From assembly GCF_000026945.1 (NCBI RefSeq), contig NC_012860.1, forward strand, positions 2,480,001 to 2,544,000: DNA of 64,000 nt. The letters run 5' to 3'. Under the pieces are notes generated by a model. It made no database searches, was not told the DNA's origin, and saw nothing but the letters and a program-made list of their open reading frames with translations. The first letter of the stretch is position 1. Each line of letters opens with the position of its first letter. Source of the DNA: Candida dubliniensis CD36 (lineage: Eukaryota > Ascomycota > Pichiomycetes > Serinales > Debaryomycetaceae). Made by a program: the position numbers and the translations under genes. Below are positions 19,301 to 27,209 of this stretch, piece by piece.

Positions 19301-20627
19301 ACCACTTTCACACAAGCATGGTTACGAAGGTGATGGTGGTATTGCAAGTCAGCCTCCAGTGAAAAAACATGAAACCGAAGCACCAGCAACTGATGATGAG
19401 ATATTTGTCAATGTCAAAGGAACCAAAGATAATGTGCTTGCTACAAAGATAGCAAGAACTGCTGTAGCAAGATTGCAAAAAACACATGCTTCAGTTGTTG
19501 CCAAAGTTAAGGAATTACAGGTAGATGCAACCAGTGGTATTGTCAGGAATGAGAATGGCCAAGAAGTTGCTCGATACCCAGATCTAGCAGTTGAAAAGAA
19601 TAAAAGTGGAACTGCAACAGTTGGTCAAGGGGCTAATTCTTTAGAATCACCAAAGCAGAAAGACACCATTAGTCATGGACACAGTAGTAAAGATCATACA
19701 AAGGATCGTGATACCCATTTAGCTAGTGCTGCTGTTGCTGGCGGAGTTGCAAGCACTGCTGCCGCTGCTGCTGCGTATAAAAAGTCTACACATGAACCTG
19801 CTGCTAGTAGCTATAATCAAACCAGCTCACGTGCTATTTCTGATGCAGGAGTTGGACACCAAAATGAAAGGCATATTGCTAATACCCCTCAACATCAGGT
19901 TGGACAAAATATCGGATCTAGCAATTATTCGCCAAATACCTATAGCTCTCCTACTGGTGCACTGGGTGTTCGTGAAAAAGGGGCACCAATAGCTACTGGA
20001 ATAGACTCAAAAGGTATTAATGCAGCTGCTTATTCTGAAGGTGCAAATGCTGGTAGCGGTGGTTTATCAAGAGGTCCTGGTGCAACTTCTTTTGGTGACA
20101 GTACTTCAGCTGATTACTTTAAATCAGGAGCAACTGGAGCTGTTCCTTCTACATATTTAAATTCTTCTGCTACTCCTAATGAATCATTCAATGCAGGAGG
20201 TGTTGTTGGTGGAACCGGTTTTGGTGATAATTCAAATACTTCCTATAATGAAACTGGTAGAGATAGAGAGTATGCAGCTCCAACTTTGCAATCTGAATCA
20301 GGTTTACATACCAATCTTGCCAACAAGGGGTCACCATTAGGCGGGTTAGCACTGGAAGAGACCAATACCAAAGGTGTTGATTTTACCAATAAAGATTCAA
20401 ACTATGCTTTGAGTGGAAGTGGAGCACAGAGCCAACATGGCCAAACTTCTGGTGCATCAGAGATTCCAAAGTCTGTTGGTACCACAAATGTGGAGAATAA
20501 GAATTTATCCGGTAAATCAACTATTGGTGGAGGTGATGCTGTTACTGGTGATGCAGATGAAGCAGATTCTTCTTTCTTCTCAGTTGCTGAAACAAGCACT
20601 TATTCGATGCCAGGATCATGGAATTAA
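13383..20627 (+). CDS. Very large repeat-rich protein of unknown function (2414 residues), LEA-like
   Basis: One uninterrupted frame of 2414 residues, Ser/Gly/Ala/Lys-rich and mostly low complexity. The N-terminus is basic (FFSKVKNAFKSDKK), followed by two copies of an AYxEGxKxFxH motif. There is a short coiled-coil-like stretch (SLSDLEKKINETDERIRQL, about 460-480) and several glycine-zipper segments. Three modules begin GYLAAAGAAIGGAVGYAFGG (residues 836, 1033, 1179), each followed by SLIEDAEKxDPxISKLPQHK and RDATxDEKELVASNDRKIWEKE; six SLI-type units occur in all. Four AYxxGxxKA units lie before 836 and at least five LYxxGYxKG units at about 1465-1710. Two related small domains sit at about 1791-1845 and 2004-2066. 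There is no signal peptide or clear membrane span. It resembles LEA-type and tether proteins of filamentous ascomycetes only in style. Function is unknown. Confidence 0.85.
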   Translation: MSSEGKFFSKVKNAFKSDKKDTESSPKSTSKTSAQSASASKSHQNVIEEAYSEGRKFFHLKHSSSKGDIGSGSGSSVDPGAKHSKDQHHDILRQAYKEGQKLFHHHAKHGVSSPSSQKQGASPSTHSGAVGVSGGSGSPHTPSTPRQSKSTTSSVASGLSHDRDVITESSVGRVVTSPPRRSREPLEHTIPGDFANEKKPTDSTVVVGGANAASGSQSSDANVETPRYTDGAETVKGSGKYFDPKDTQGGVLDATKTDKSADAYNERTKAEYHDLTNLKTKPSYPEGAVEKGADLEQVKNLAYEEGKKKGKLAGDNGAFGTSKQSSKNSNSNSNPVEEKEIHEENKSAYNPGGVSSVFDGNSTSPQANKSNAKTGTSGSTAAGVATGAGAGLTGVAASAGNAKLSSNDKPSSKDADVQRKDIPRNEVDHSSYKNTTSGLGSDNLAAGSATTSSQIPSTSNNEKQSLSDLEKKINETDERIRQLKQDPSNASTYAVHDEPIAAPKLKDIDDVHNQVNYADTRDGTTKPKAESSSTGGVGSVGGAGIAAGAAGALGAAATYLGFSKGNKASEQSGTAYSGSVKENQTSTLSGNKPTSDVPESSYNEGQLKALKDQLYQAGYNQGKDIYAGIDKNSRTHRDALLAGNSEGKSDSLNVNKSLDPQSTSSSRTGNSKEQAEAIAAAAGFGAVGYGSSASKGAHTTTSNADLGSESGKPGYHEGGNEDLARQAYQAGKDKAHAEKNATVSHVPKTEAYEAGKDKANADKNFLASAVPAEEAYQTGQAKAYDDKDISSNAVPREQAYQAGKNKAETERDASTLKQSGGSLNTTSTETSSPGKGYLAAAGAAIGGAVGYAFGGKGSKENDVDDSLIEDAEKVDPAISKLPQHKVDSDKLKKETTLSRDATFDEKELVASNDRKIWEKETDDYNKKHGFVGAKESLIQEAEAKDPSISKLPEHRVDKDQLGKDASLGRDATFDEKELVASNDRKIWEKDATDYNKKHGFDSGTQKSSSTVDAPKLNTLKDDEEYEDSTSEKGYLAAAGAAIGGAVGYAFGGKGSSKENDVDDSLIEDAEKADPTISKLPQHKVDDKELRKDTTLSRDATIDEKELVASNDRKIWEKEAEDYNRKHGFVSGNSEKSSHDSTSNVPNKSAVSTESNYDNGKPYSSGAGEQSQGSSSSEKGYLAAAGAAIGGAVGYAFGGKGSKENDVDDSLIEDAEKVDPAISKLPQHKVDSDKLKKETTLSRDATFDEKELVASNDRKIWEKETDDYNKKHGFTNQTDSLIQEAAEVDPSITKLPAHKLKNKDGKEVKPEVVETNPEEVDTSAIQNFKKLEEDVSAYNKKHGHTGAQESLIAVAEEADPKILKLPTHKGDFNETKQVDQVGGAEPGEVQKLPADHPTARHREVSENIKSDKTADAGATQDNKKKHDHHTSTAVGAGAGVGAGLAAGSSAHSHSTEHDSTYKSQLDPDLKKELYSRGYTKGKSSHSSVPSSTSDSHSHHRTVSGASYNATKPINEGELPEPDLQDDDARHDSRKSGAGIGAAALAGGAIGGGAGALASSGKHLDHNLKSELYEAGKSKGLASSSETGHAETSLDPKLQSAAYETGHDKGLNTTGSFNLDLNPTLKDQLYNEGYASAASGYPYLGKQDAKQASGANREVSSLDPVQDYKLYESRQGNTARAVEGGYSTANPATSGVLDSKLKQDIYEHGYAKGSTEAKQEKQRASPYSYPPGSSNREAAIVGGAGLAGLAAGAGAAGAFGHHKESPKYQHDDKSTEFIEETSATESRSRNKDDLVVEVIGIEDREEALNTAKKASKKLDEKGVDLTTGKLVINANTKEIYKAEEEEPEGLTNQTASKDIPSSGLSLSTSLGSHAPSSQHAADSAYSSGPSSTPEKIDTYQQTEAAKKRLAEAARKNVTSTQKHTNSGLTGTEAAALGAGVVGGAGIASVAGQSSYKSSDVNHIPPHATVLKEIDPPLSHKHGYEGDGGIASQPPVKKHETEAPATDDEIFVNVKGTKDNVLATKIARTAVARLQKTHASVVAKVKELQVDATSGIVRNENGQEVARYPDLAVEKNKSGTATVGQGANSLESPKQKDTISHGHSSKDHTKDRDTHLASAAVAGGVASTAAAAAAYKKSTHEPAASSYNQTSSRAISDAGVGHQNERHIANTPQHQVGQNIGSSNYSPNTYSSPTGALGVREKGAPIATGIDSKGINAAAYSEGANAGSGGLSRGPGATSFGDSTSADYFKSGATGAVPSTYLNSSATPNESFNAGGVVGGTGFGDNSNTSYNETGRDREYAAPTLQSESGLHTNLANKGSPLGGLALEETNTKGVDFTNKDSNYALSGSGAQSQHGQTSGASEIPKSVGTTNVENKNLSGKSTIGGGDAVTGDADEADSSFFSVAETSTYSMPGSWN
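15891..16168 (+). repeat. 278 bp intragenic repeat, copy 1
   Basis: This matches 16920-17197 at 276 of 278 positions by direct reading. The two differences (GAT/GAC) are synonymous. It encodes the glycine-zipper plus SLIEDAEK module. Confidence 0.95.
16482..16759 (+). repeat. Diverged middle copy of the same module
   Basis: Encodes the same glycine-zipper, SLIEDAEK and RDAT-DEKELVASNDRKIWEKE order. It differs at many synonymous and some coding positions from the two near-identical copies on either side. Confidence 0.85.
16920..17197 (+). repeat. 278 bp intragenic repeat, copy 3
   Basis: Partner of 15891-16168 with two synonymous differences. Sequence similarity stops abruptly after the codons for KKHG on the right and before the GYLAA start on the left. 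Confidence 0.95.
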
Positions 20628-20896
20628 AAACTCATATGAGTGCTTGTCAAGATTTATCTTGCTTTTTTTTTAGTATTGTTGTTAAATTAGTTACAAAAAA
20701 TCAAAAAAAAAAAAAAAAAAAAAATTACTTGTTTGCTTGAAATTTTTATAGTAATAGTTTGTTTATACATATTTGTTGTTGTTTACGTTTAAATAAATTG
20801 TTGATAATCATAAAATTCTTCCATAATTAAGATGTATATTATTAGACAAATCAATAAGAAAATAAAAAAAAAAATTACCTAAAACTGCATATTAAA

Positions 20897-22795
20897 CTAA
20901 TTATATAATCTTCGATCCAACTCTCGTAACACATTGGCCACAGATTGCACTTCAACTTGCATTCCTCTTGTTGTTAATTTACCAACTAAAGTTGTGAAAT
21001 CAACTGAATTGAACTTTTTATGACGAGATAAAGTCTTATAAGCATCTGAGCACGGAATGAAAATACCACTATTGCTCAGAACAGATGATGAGTGGGATGG
21101 TGTTGTTGGTGTTGGTGTTGCTGCACTTGAGCCCCCACTGTTGGTTTTATTGTTTGCTAGTAATGGAGGGGGTATTGGACTTTGAGGGTTATTTAAAGAA
21201 TCAATCGATATTGATGTCTTTGAATTTGTTCTTGATATTGATTGTCTTGTTGAAGAAACAGAACCTGTTTTTGTGCTTCGACTAGCGACAGTAGTACAAA
21301 ATAATGTAGACATTGGATCCATTTGACATTGGCGACATGTTCCTGGATTACCAGTGCAACCACTATCAGAAGAAGAATCCTTACCCAGAGAATCCGGTTC
21401 ATTTTCGTTTTTAGAAGCTGGTAACACATTTGGTACAGTATTAATGTTTGTGAATTCACGGATTTCCACAGTTGGACCAGGATGCATTACCGGTAGCGCC
21501 GACTTACTGAAATTGTGGTTTGAGTTGTTGGTTTGTAAAGGTGGTAATGTCTTGGCTTGTTCCAGTATCTCTTCTTCAATTATCAGCGATTGGTGAGGGT
21601 TGTTCAAGTACTCATTCAATTTAGCTGCTTCTTTGGCAGCTTCACGACATACACAGGGAGTATCATCAGAACAAAATCCACAATTATCAACTGGAGAATC
21701 CTCATTAAAAGTAGATGCAGTTTCAGTTTCAGTTTCATGAGAAAGAGTTGTCTTCTTCAATTTTTTCAAGTCAGGCATTGGTTTTGTTCTCAGACTAAAT
21801 TGTTTAGTGAAATCAATCTCTTGTTCTTCATCAGTTGATTTTATTTTGCGTTTTCTCGATAAAGAAACTGCTGGCATTGGCTTGAAAGAATTAATTTGAT
21901 TCTGAAGTTGCTTTTTAGCGTCTTCTGCTTTGTCTTTTGTTGGCTCTTTTAAACCCACTGATTCACAAAGACACTCTTCCTTTGGACACACACCACAATC
22001 AAAGTTAGCTACATCAGTGGCACTTATAGGTTTATCAGGAGTATTGTTGCTGGGAATAGGAGTCAAAGTTGACTGAAATTGTCTATATGAGTCATTGTTT
22101 ATGTTGTACGAATTTGGTGGCAGATCGGTAGATGGTGCTGGAGAAATCTGTTGTACAGAGTATGACGAGCCTGTTGGTGATATGCTATTGTGGTGAGAAG
22201 GAGAAGGATGGTTACTAGAGGCCAGGTTGCTTGCAAATGAAAATGAAGGCTTGATTTGTTGTGCACCAGCAGCAGCTTCTGCTGGTGATGGTTTCGATAT
22301 TAGCTGTTGTTGTGAACGAGAATAGGATTGTTTTATTTGGTTCATTTCGCCTTTTAATTGTTCCAAATTTTTAACTAAAAACTGGTTCTCTACCTTTAAC
22401 TTGTTTATAGTGTTTACTAATGCCATTTCTTTGATATCCCTTTCCTTTTCAACTTCCATTAGTTTTTGTTCTAATTCTTGTACTCTGGTTGCTCTTCTCT
22501 CTCTGAATGCTCTCTGTGCTGCTCTATTTTGGGCTTTTCTTTTTGATGCTGGTGTATCGACACTTGGTTTTCTTCCAGGTTTTGGTCTTGGTGGGAGAAC
22601 CCATTCCTTTGAAGTTTGGATCGACATCACTTGACGTGGCACTATGGTATTGTTGTTTGATGATTTGGTATTCACACTCACTGGTGGACTGGCTGCACTT
22701 CTTGGTGTTGATGCAGAGGAAGAAGGTGGTGATCCTGCTATCGCAATAGGGGATGGCGCCTGTTTTGGTATAATATTGGGACCTTTGGCGGGCAT
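20897..22795 (-). CDS. HAP43: HAP43, HapX-type bZIP regulator of iron homeostasis
   Basis: 632 residues from ATG 22795 (MPAKGPNIIPKQ). The Hap4-like CCAAT-complex recruiting motif SKEWVLPPRPKPGRKPS (62-78) is directly followed by a bZIP basic region, KRKAQNRAAQRAFRERR (85-101), and a leucine-zipper-like coil. Three cysteine clusters follow: DCGVCPKEECLC, NCGFCSDDTPCVC and SGCTGNPGTCRQCQ, as in HapX proteins that sense iron status. In Candida, Hap43 with Hap2/3/5 represses iron-using genes and supports iron acquisition during starvation. The length agrees with the known Candida protein (about 634). The upstream region carries GATA and CCAAT elements. Confidence 0.94.
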   Translation of the reverse strand: MPAKGPNIIPKQAPSPIAIAGSPPSSSASTPRSAASPPVSVNTKSSNNNTIVPRQVMSIQTSKEWVLPPRPKPGRKPSVDTPASKRKAQNRAAQRAFRERRATRVQELEQKLMEVEKERDIKEMALVNTINKLKVENQFLVKNLEQLKGEMNQIKQSYSRSQQQLISKPSPAEAAAGAQQIKPSFSFASNLASSNHPSPSHHNSISPTGSSYSVQQISPAPSTDLPPNSYNINNDSYRQFQSTLTPIPSNNTPDKPISATDVANFDCGVCPKEECLCESVGLKEPTKDKAEDAKKQLQNQINSFKPMPAVSLSRKRKIKSTDEEQEIDFTKQFSLRTKPMPDLKKLKKTTLSHETETETASTFNEDSPVDNCGFCSDDTPCVCREAAKEAAKLNEYLNNPHQSLIIEEEILEQAKTLPPLQTNNSNHNFSKSALPVMHPGPTVEIREFTNINTVPNVLPASKNENEPDSLGKDSSSDSGCTGNPGTCRQCQMDPMSTLFCTTVASRSTKTGSVSSTRQSISRTNSKTSISIDSLNNPQSPIPPPLLANNKTNSGGSSAATPTPTTPSHSSSVLSNSGIFIPCSDAYKTLSRHKKFNSVDFTTLVGKLTTRGMQVEVQSVANVLRELDRRLYN

Positions 22796-24058
22796 ACTGT
22801 GCAAATTTGAAAATTGAATTCTTCTGTGATTTGTTTTTTTTTTGTCTAGAAGATTACTCGCTGATTTCTTTTGGGCTAATGTTTGCTATCTTTTGTATGG
22901 TAGTAGGATGTAGTAGGGGAAAGAAAAAAAAAAAAGTCGATTGGGCAAAAGACAAATGATGTCAGGTAATATCAAAGACTACTTCAGAATGTGAAATCTG
23001 TGCGGTACGTAGGGTAGTATTTATGAAAATTATTAGTATATTTCAATACAATATATATTTCAAGAAAAGAAAGGGGGACGACGTAGTGGTGGAAATGATT
23101 TTTCAAAGGAAATTGTTTCTTTTTTATAAAGTACTAAAATTTTTTTTTCTATCGGCTTACTTAACGCAACTTCATTTGCTGATGAAAAAGATAAAATACC
23201 ATTACTATGAGATAATACTTTGTGTAATTATCTTATTATTATCCAAGCTTTTTTTTTTTTTGCTAGTTTTATTGTTTTAAATTCTTGTCAATGATTGGCT
23301 AGAATTGTTACAACAAGTTAGATTTAGTTTAGTTTCTTTTGATAATATACAGGGGAGGTTCTCCTCAATTTGCTCAATCAAAAGGGAGAATTATAAATGA
23401 GCAGAAATCGGAGTTGATTGATTGTGTGAACTACAGGAGAATCGTTGTTGTTCTGAAACCTCGGGGTAATGAACTATCTTGTGGATACGTTATTCTTTTC
23501 TGTCCATTTCACGGGAAGATTGGTTAAATTGAGCAGAAAGTAAAACAAAAATATCCAACATATCCAGTATTTCAAGACTGTGAAAAAACTCAAACCTCAA
23601 TGATAATGATAGTAAAAGCCTCGTCATCTTGAATTGTTTAATAATCAAATATCAATTGTAATTCTAAATTTTTTCATATGTTTTTAATTGACCGATTTCG
23701 GAAACTGTTGCACATTCTTGATCTAAAACAGAAGCGATAATTTTGCTCACTCGCTCGCTCACGACATTCAGAATTTAGTAACATTCCACACGACTTGAAA
23801 CCAATAATGCTTGTGTTTGTGTCAAGTACTTGTGAGGAGGAGGAGGAGGAGGATGATGCTGATGAATGGGTTGCAAATTAAACAATAGTTCTGTTCTATC
23901 AACAACAACAAAGTACAAGTTTTTAATTTGTTTCTTTCTTCGATTTATTGTTTCCTCTTTATGGTGGGGAAACATAAAACTATACATATTTATATATACA
24001 AGAGAACCTCAGGATAACTAATAAACTACAACATTATTACTGTATGTGTCCTGGTAGC
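22796..24058. promoter_or_regulatory. Long HAP43 upstream region with GATA, CCAAT and TTTGCTCA sites
   Basis: About 1.26 kb between the HAP43 start and the TIM50 stop. It has four WGATAR sites (23189-23194, 23210-23215, 23228-23233, 23340-23345). CCAAT boxes oriented with HAP43 lie at 22940-22944 and 23294-23298. Two TTTGCTCA octamers lie at 23369-23376 and 23742-23749. WGATAR is the known recognition core of GATA iron regulators such as Sfu1, and TTTGCTCA matches the Mac1 copper element. Sites are seen; occupancy is inferred. No gene is supported here. Confidence 0.5.
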
Positions 24059-25471
24059 TTATTTGTGACCCTCTTGTTGCTTCTGAGCTTCTTCTAATGC
24101 TCTCTGTTGTTGCACTTTGGCAATCTCTTCTGGATTAGGAGCACCTTCAGTAATCAATTTATTCAAAGTAACTTTACCAAACTCATCTTTCATTTTTTGT
24201 TCTTCTTCTAAAAACTTGTGAGCATTTTCTTGCAAGTATTTCTGGAAATGTTCATATTGCAATTGACCATGCTCTCTAATAATATCCAATGGCATTTTTG
24301 GTTCTGGAACTGGTATACCCAATAATTTAGCAATGAAATTACCGGCGTTTGGTTTCCCATTATTTCCACCGTGATCCTTTTTCCATTGTTCTCTCAACTT
24401 GTTTTCACGCTCTGTAAATTCAGCAACAATATTAGATTTATCCTTGTATGAATTCAAAATTGGTCTAACATCCTTGACCGGTTGTGTAGCCAAGTATTCC
24501 AAGAATGGAATCAATGAAATCAAATATTCATCAGGTTGGCCTTCCCATTTTTTAACAATAATGGAATTTTCTGGTTGTAAGGCAGCAGAGTCCTCGTCAA
24601 CATCAATCATAACAGTTTTACCCAAATCACGGTTCAATAAAGACAAATCTTTAATCAATTTACCGTCTTTGTAACGACAAGCTTCTCTAAATAATGCATA
24701 GGAAATATATGCATGATATGGATCTAATTTATTAACGGTCTTATCGGAGTAGATTTGCAGGTTTGAGGCAAAAACAACAATTTCATAATATTGAGACAAA
24801 TAACCTAAGAAATAATCCAATCCTGGTCTTTTACCAGTTCTCCAACCATGTTGGGTATCCCAGTTGGAATGAATCAAAAAATCATCCAAAGTAACAACCA
24901 AAGTTAATGGACGACGGTATTGTTCTGGAGGTGGTGGTGGCAACAAGTTTTCAAATGCTGGCTCCGAGAAAAAAGTGAACAATGATCCTAATCTTTTACT
25001 CAATCTTTCATACATTAATTTTGGAGCATAACCATTCTCCACATTCTTACCATCCATATCTTCTTGTTCCTTTTCAGAATCCCAATCTCTACTCATGTAT
25101 CCAATCCCTGCTACACCAAATAATAAAGCAGACAAATAAAACATGTTGGCGTATTTTTCACGTTGCAAGTCTTTAGAAGTTTGAGCTCTCTTTCTCTTAC
25201 GTCCTGTTTGTTTCGTAGATTGTTCTTCTTCACCATTGCTTGTTTCTTCTTTAGGCTCGACATCCTCAAACCCTGCTCTGGCCAACATATCGTCATTTAA
25301 AATAGATTTGGATTGGTCTTTTCCTTGACTCTTATCGGCGGCATTATCTTTGGATGAATAGAACTTGATCGATTGGTTAAGTATTGGAGAGACTGCCGTA
25401 TGTGTGCTTGGCAATACACGATGACTAGCCAAAATAGATCTCACCAAATGCCTAGACTGATTTCTGAACAT
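24059..25471 (-). CDS. TIM50: TIM50, presequence receptor of the TIM23 translocase
   Basis: 470 residues. It has an N-terminal mitochondrial presequence (MFRNQSRHLVRSILASHR), a matrix-side charged segment, one transmembrane helix (YLSALLFGVAGIGYMS, about 112-128) and an FCP1/NIF-like domain (about 185-340) with LVVTLDDFLIHSNWD, GWRTGKRPGLDYFLGYLSQ, YEIVVFAS and DVDEDSAALQPENSIIVKKW. Tim50 exposes this domain to the intermembrane space, binds incoming presequences and keeps Tim23 closed. The phosphatase motif is degenerate, as usual in the family. The length agrees with yeast Tim50 (476). It is divergent from an unidentified mitochondrial-type gene, with a 216-base shared upstream region. Confidence 0.95.
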   Translation of the reverse strand: MFRNQSRHLVRSILASHRVLPSTHTAVSPILNQSIKFYSSKDNAADKSQGKDQSKSILNDDMLARAGFEDVEPKEETSNGEEEQSTKQTGRKRKRAQTSKDLQREKYANMFYLSALLFGVAGIGYMSRDWDSEKEQEDMDGKNVENGYAPKLMYERLSKRLGSLFTFFSEPAFENLLPPPPPEQYRRPLTLVVTLDDFLIHSNWDTQHGWRTGKRPGLDYFLGYLSQYYEIVVFASNLQIYSDKTVNKLDPYHAYISYALFREACRYKDGKLIKDLSLLNRDLGKTVMIDVDEDSAALQPENSIIVKKWEGQPDEYLISLIPFLEYLATQPVKDVRPILNSYKDKSNIVAEFTERENKLREQWKKDHGGNNGKPNAGNFIAKLLGIPVPEPKMPLDIIREHGQLQYEHFQKYLQENAHKFLEEEQKMKDEFGKVTLNKLITEGAPNPEEIAKVQQQRALEEAQKQQEGHK

Positions 25472-25687
25472 ATTTTATGGTGTACAAATGTATTGCTTAA
25501 ATAAAAGTGATGGTTCTTTAGTTTGGACTTCATTGAAAATTTTTTATGAATTTTTTTTTTTTTTTTTGCTCTTTTACTTTATGGTATGTGCAACTGTCAA
25601 TATTTCTTGGTAATGTTTTTTTTTCTTTTTTTTTTTTTTCAAAAATGCTTTCTGTTATAACTGGGGAACGATACAACTTTAAGAGAA

Positions 25688-26251
25688 ATGTTTAGAGTCA
25701 CACCTCGAGCAACATTACCATGGTTGAAGGTTTTATCACAAGCACATGTTTTGTCTCCAGTTAGAACATTCAAATTACCCAGTATATTTAGTGCTGTGAA
25801 AAGAGCCAATGAAATAGATGAAAAGTTCACAAATCTAGCTGAACGTCCTATAGACTATAAGGTTGGGGAAATTATAAAACAAGTCGATAAAGAACCAGAG
25901 TTATTGTTTCAATTAGGGTTTTTCTTTTACGAGTGTAAACGAATTGGCATCACTCAAGATCTTATAAATAATAGAAAACGAGGGGTTTTGTATTGGCCAA
26001 TATTCTTTGGTAATCTAATACCGTTGAATCGAGCATTTTGGGATACAATGCATTTAATGAACAAAGCACAACATTCACATAGACTTAATCCGTTCAAAAT
26101 AAATGAGATTGGTTTGTTGGATCCTAAAAACTTCCCATCTGATTTCTATAAGCAATTGCTAACTGGGAAATATAATGGAATAGATTTTCGTGATACTAAG
26201 GTTTTCTCAATGTCAAGACCCCAATGGGAGGAATCAAAAGATACTGTGTGA
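25688..26251 (+). CDS. Unidentified protein with a mitochondrial-type N-terminus
   Basis: 187 residues. The first about 35 residues are basic, hydroxylated and free of acids (MFRVTPRATLPWLKVLSQAH), as in a mitochondrial presequence. The rest is soluble, with a hydrophobic aromatic patch (LLFQLGFFFYECKRIG) and a second one (RGVLYWPIFFGNLIPLNRAFW). I do not recognise a family. The gene is divergent from TIM50 and ends 137 bases from the convergent CHO1. Mitochondrial location is inferred from the N-terminus only. Confidence 0.75.
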   Translation: MFRVTPRATLPWLKVLSQAHVLSPVRTFKLPSIFSAVKRANEIDEKFTNLAERPIDYKVGEIIKQVDKEPELLFQLGFFFYECKRIGITQDLINNRKRGVLYWPIFFGNLIPLNRAFWDTMHLMNKAQHSHRLNPFKINEIGLLDPKNFPSDFYKQLLTGKYNGIDFRDTKVFSMSRPQWEESKDTV

Positions 26252-26387
26252 TATAATTACTAACGATAATTGGTATTTTATTTAAATATGTAAATAAATA
26301 TATGTATGTAAGTATATATATATAATCAAATTCTACAACGTCTGACACTACCAAAAAAAAAGAAAATAATAAAAAAGAAATTGTGCA

Positions 26388-27209
26388 TTATGGTTTAGGT
26401 ATTTTCAAAGATTTGGAGATTTCAGCACACCCTTGTAAAACAAATCCTATTGTGACCACATGAAATTCAAACAGAGTATCTTGTAAGATTATTCCAAATG
26501 GTAAATTGTCATGAATCCAATCTTTATACACCAATAAAGCCATGAATCCAACCCAAAACAAATTTGTTGGAATGGGCAATCCTTCGAAATATTGTGATTT
26601 ACCGTGTTTATCTTTAGGAATGTTATTAACAGAGATATTGAATCTAGCCAATCTTGTTAACCCACATAAAACCCAAAATGCCAAGAACAACACATCGACA
26701 GTTGTTCTGAATCCAATAGCAAAGGCAATTGTTGCTGGAGATACCCCAAATGATATCAAATCAGCTAATGAATCTAATTCTTGTCCCATTAATGATGATT
26801 TATTTCTTAATCTTGCAACTCTACCATCGAAAAAATCGAAAAATAATCCCAATAATATGAAAAAATGGGCTCTTTGTACATAATGAGTTTGATCAGTTAA
26901 AGTATATCTTAAACATGAAATAATAGAATAAAACCCACTGAATCCATTTAATAAAGTGATAAAGTCAGCCATATGTAAGTTTCTAATCATACTGAAATGT
27001 CTATTATCATCAATGAATTGCAAATATTCTTTGGAATCAGGCTTGGGCAAGTCATCTTTTGAGGATAATGAGAATAATGAAGATGATCTTCTCAATAAAG
27101 GTGGGTTGGCACTCATGTGCAATTCTGAATCAATTGCATCTCCTTCTGAATCTGATATAATTGCTGATTCTTGGTGCTTGGAGAACCCAGTAGCTGAGGA
27201 GTCTGACAT
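26388..27209 (-). CDS. CHO1: CHO1, CDP-diacylglycerol-serine O-phosphatidyltransferase
   Basis: 273 residues from ATG 27209 (MSDSSATGFS); the longer in-frame extension is a phenylalanine-rich run without family support. The CDP-alcohol phosphotransferase signature is complete: D128-G-x2-A132-R133-x8-G142-x3-D146-x3-D150. Several membrane spans surround it (about 78-100, 113-127, 152-205, 220-260). Cho1 makes phosphatidylserine from CDP-diacylglycerol and serine in the ER, feeding phosphatidylethanolamine synthesis. The length equals yeast Cho1 (276). The serine-rich N-terminus (RRSSSLFSLSS) resembles a phosphorylation region. Confidence 0.96.
   Translation of the reverse strand: MSDSSATGFSKHQESAIISDSEGDAIDSELHMSANPPLLRRSSSLFSLSSKDDLPKPDSKEYLQFIDDNRHFSMIRNLHMADFITLLNGFSGFYSIISCLRYTLTDQTHYVQRAHFFILLGLFFDFFDGRVARLRNKSSLMGQELDSLADLISFGVSPATIAFAIGFRTTVDVLFLAFWVLCGLTRLARFNISVNNIPKDKHGKSQYFEGLPIPTNLFWVGFMALLVYKDWIHDNLPFGIILQDTLFEFHVVTIGFVLQGCAEISKSLKIPKP

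Noticed and set aside
23775..23987. 70-codon minus-strand frame with a proline run upstream of HAP43
   Set aside because: The proline run comes from a (GGA)n repeat and the rest shows no conservation.
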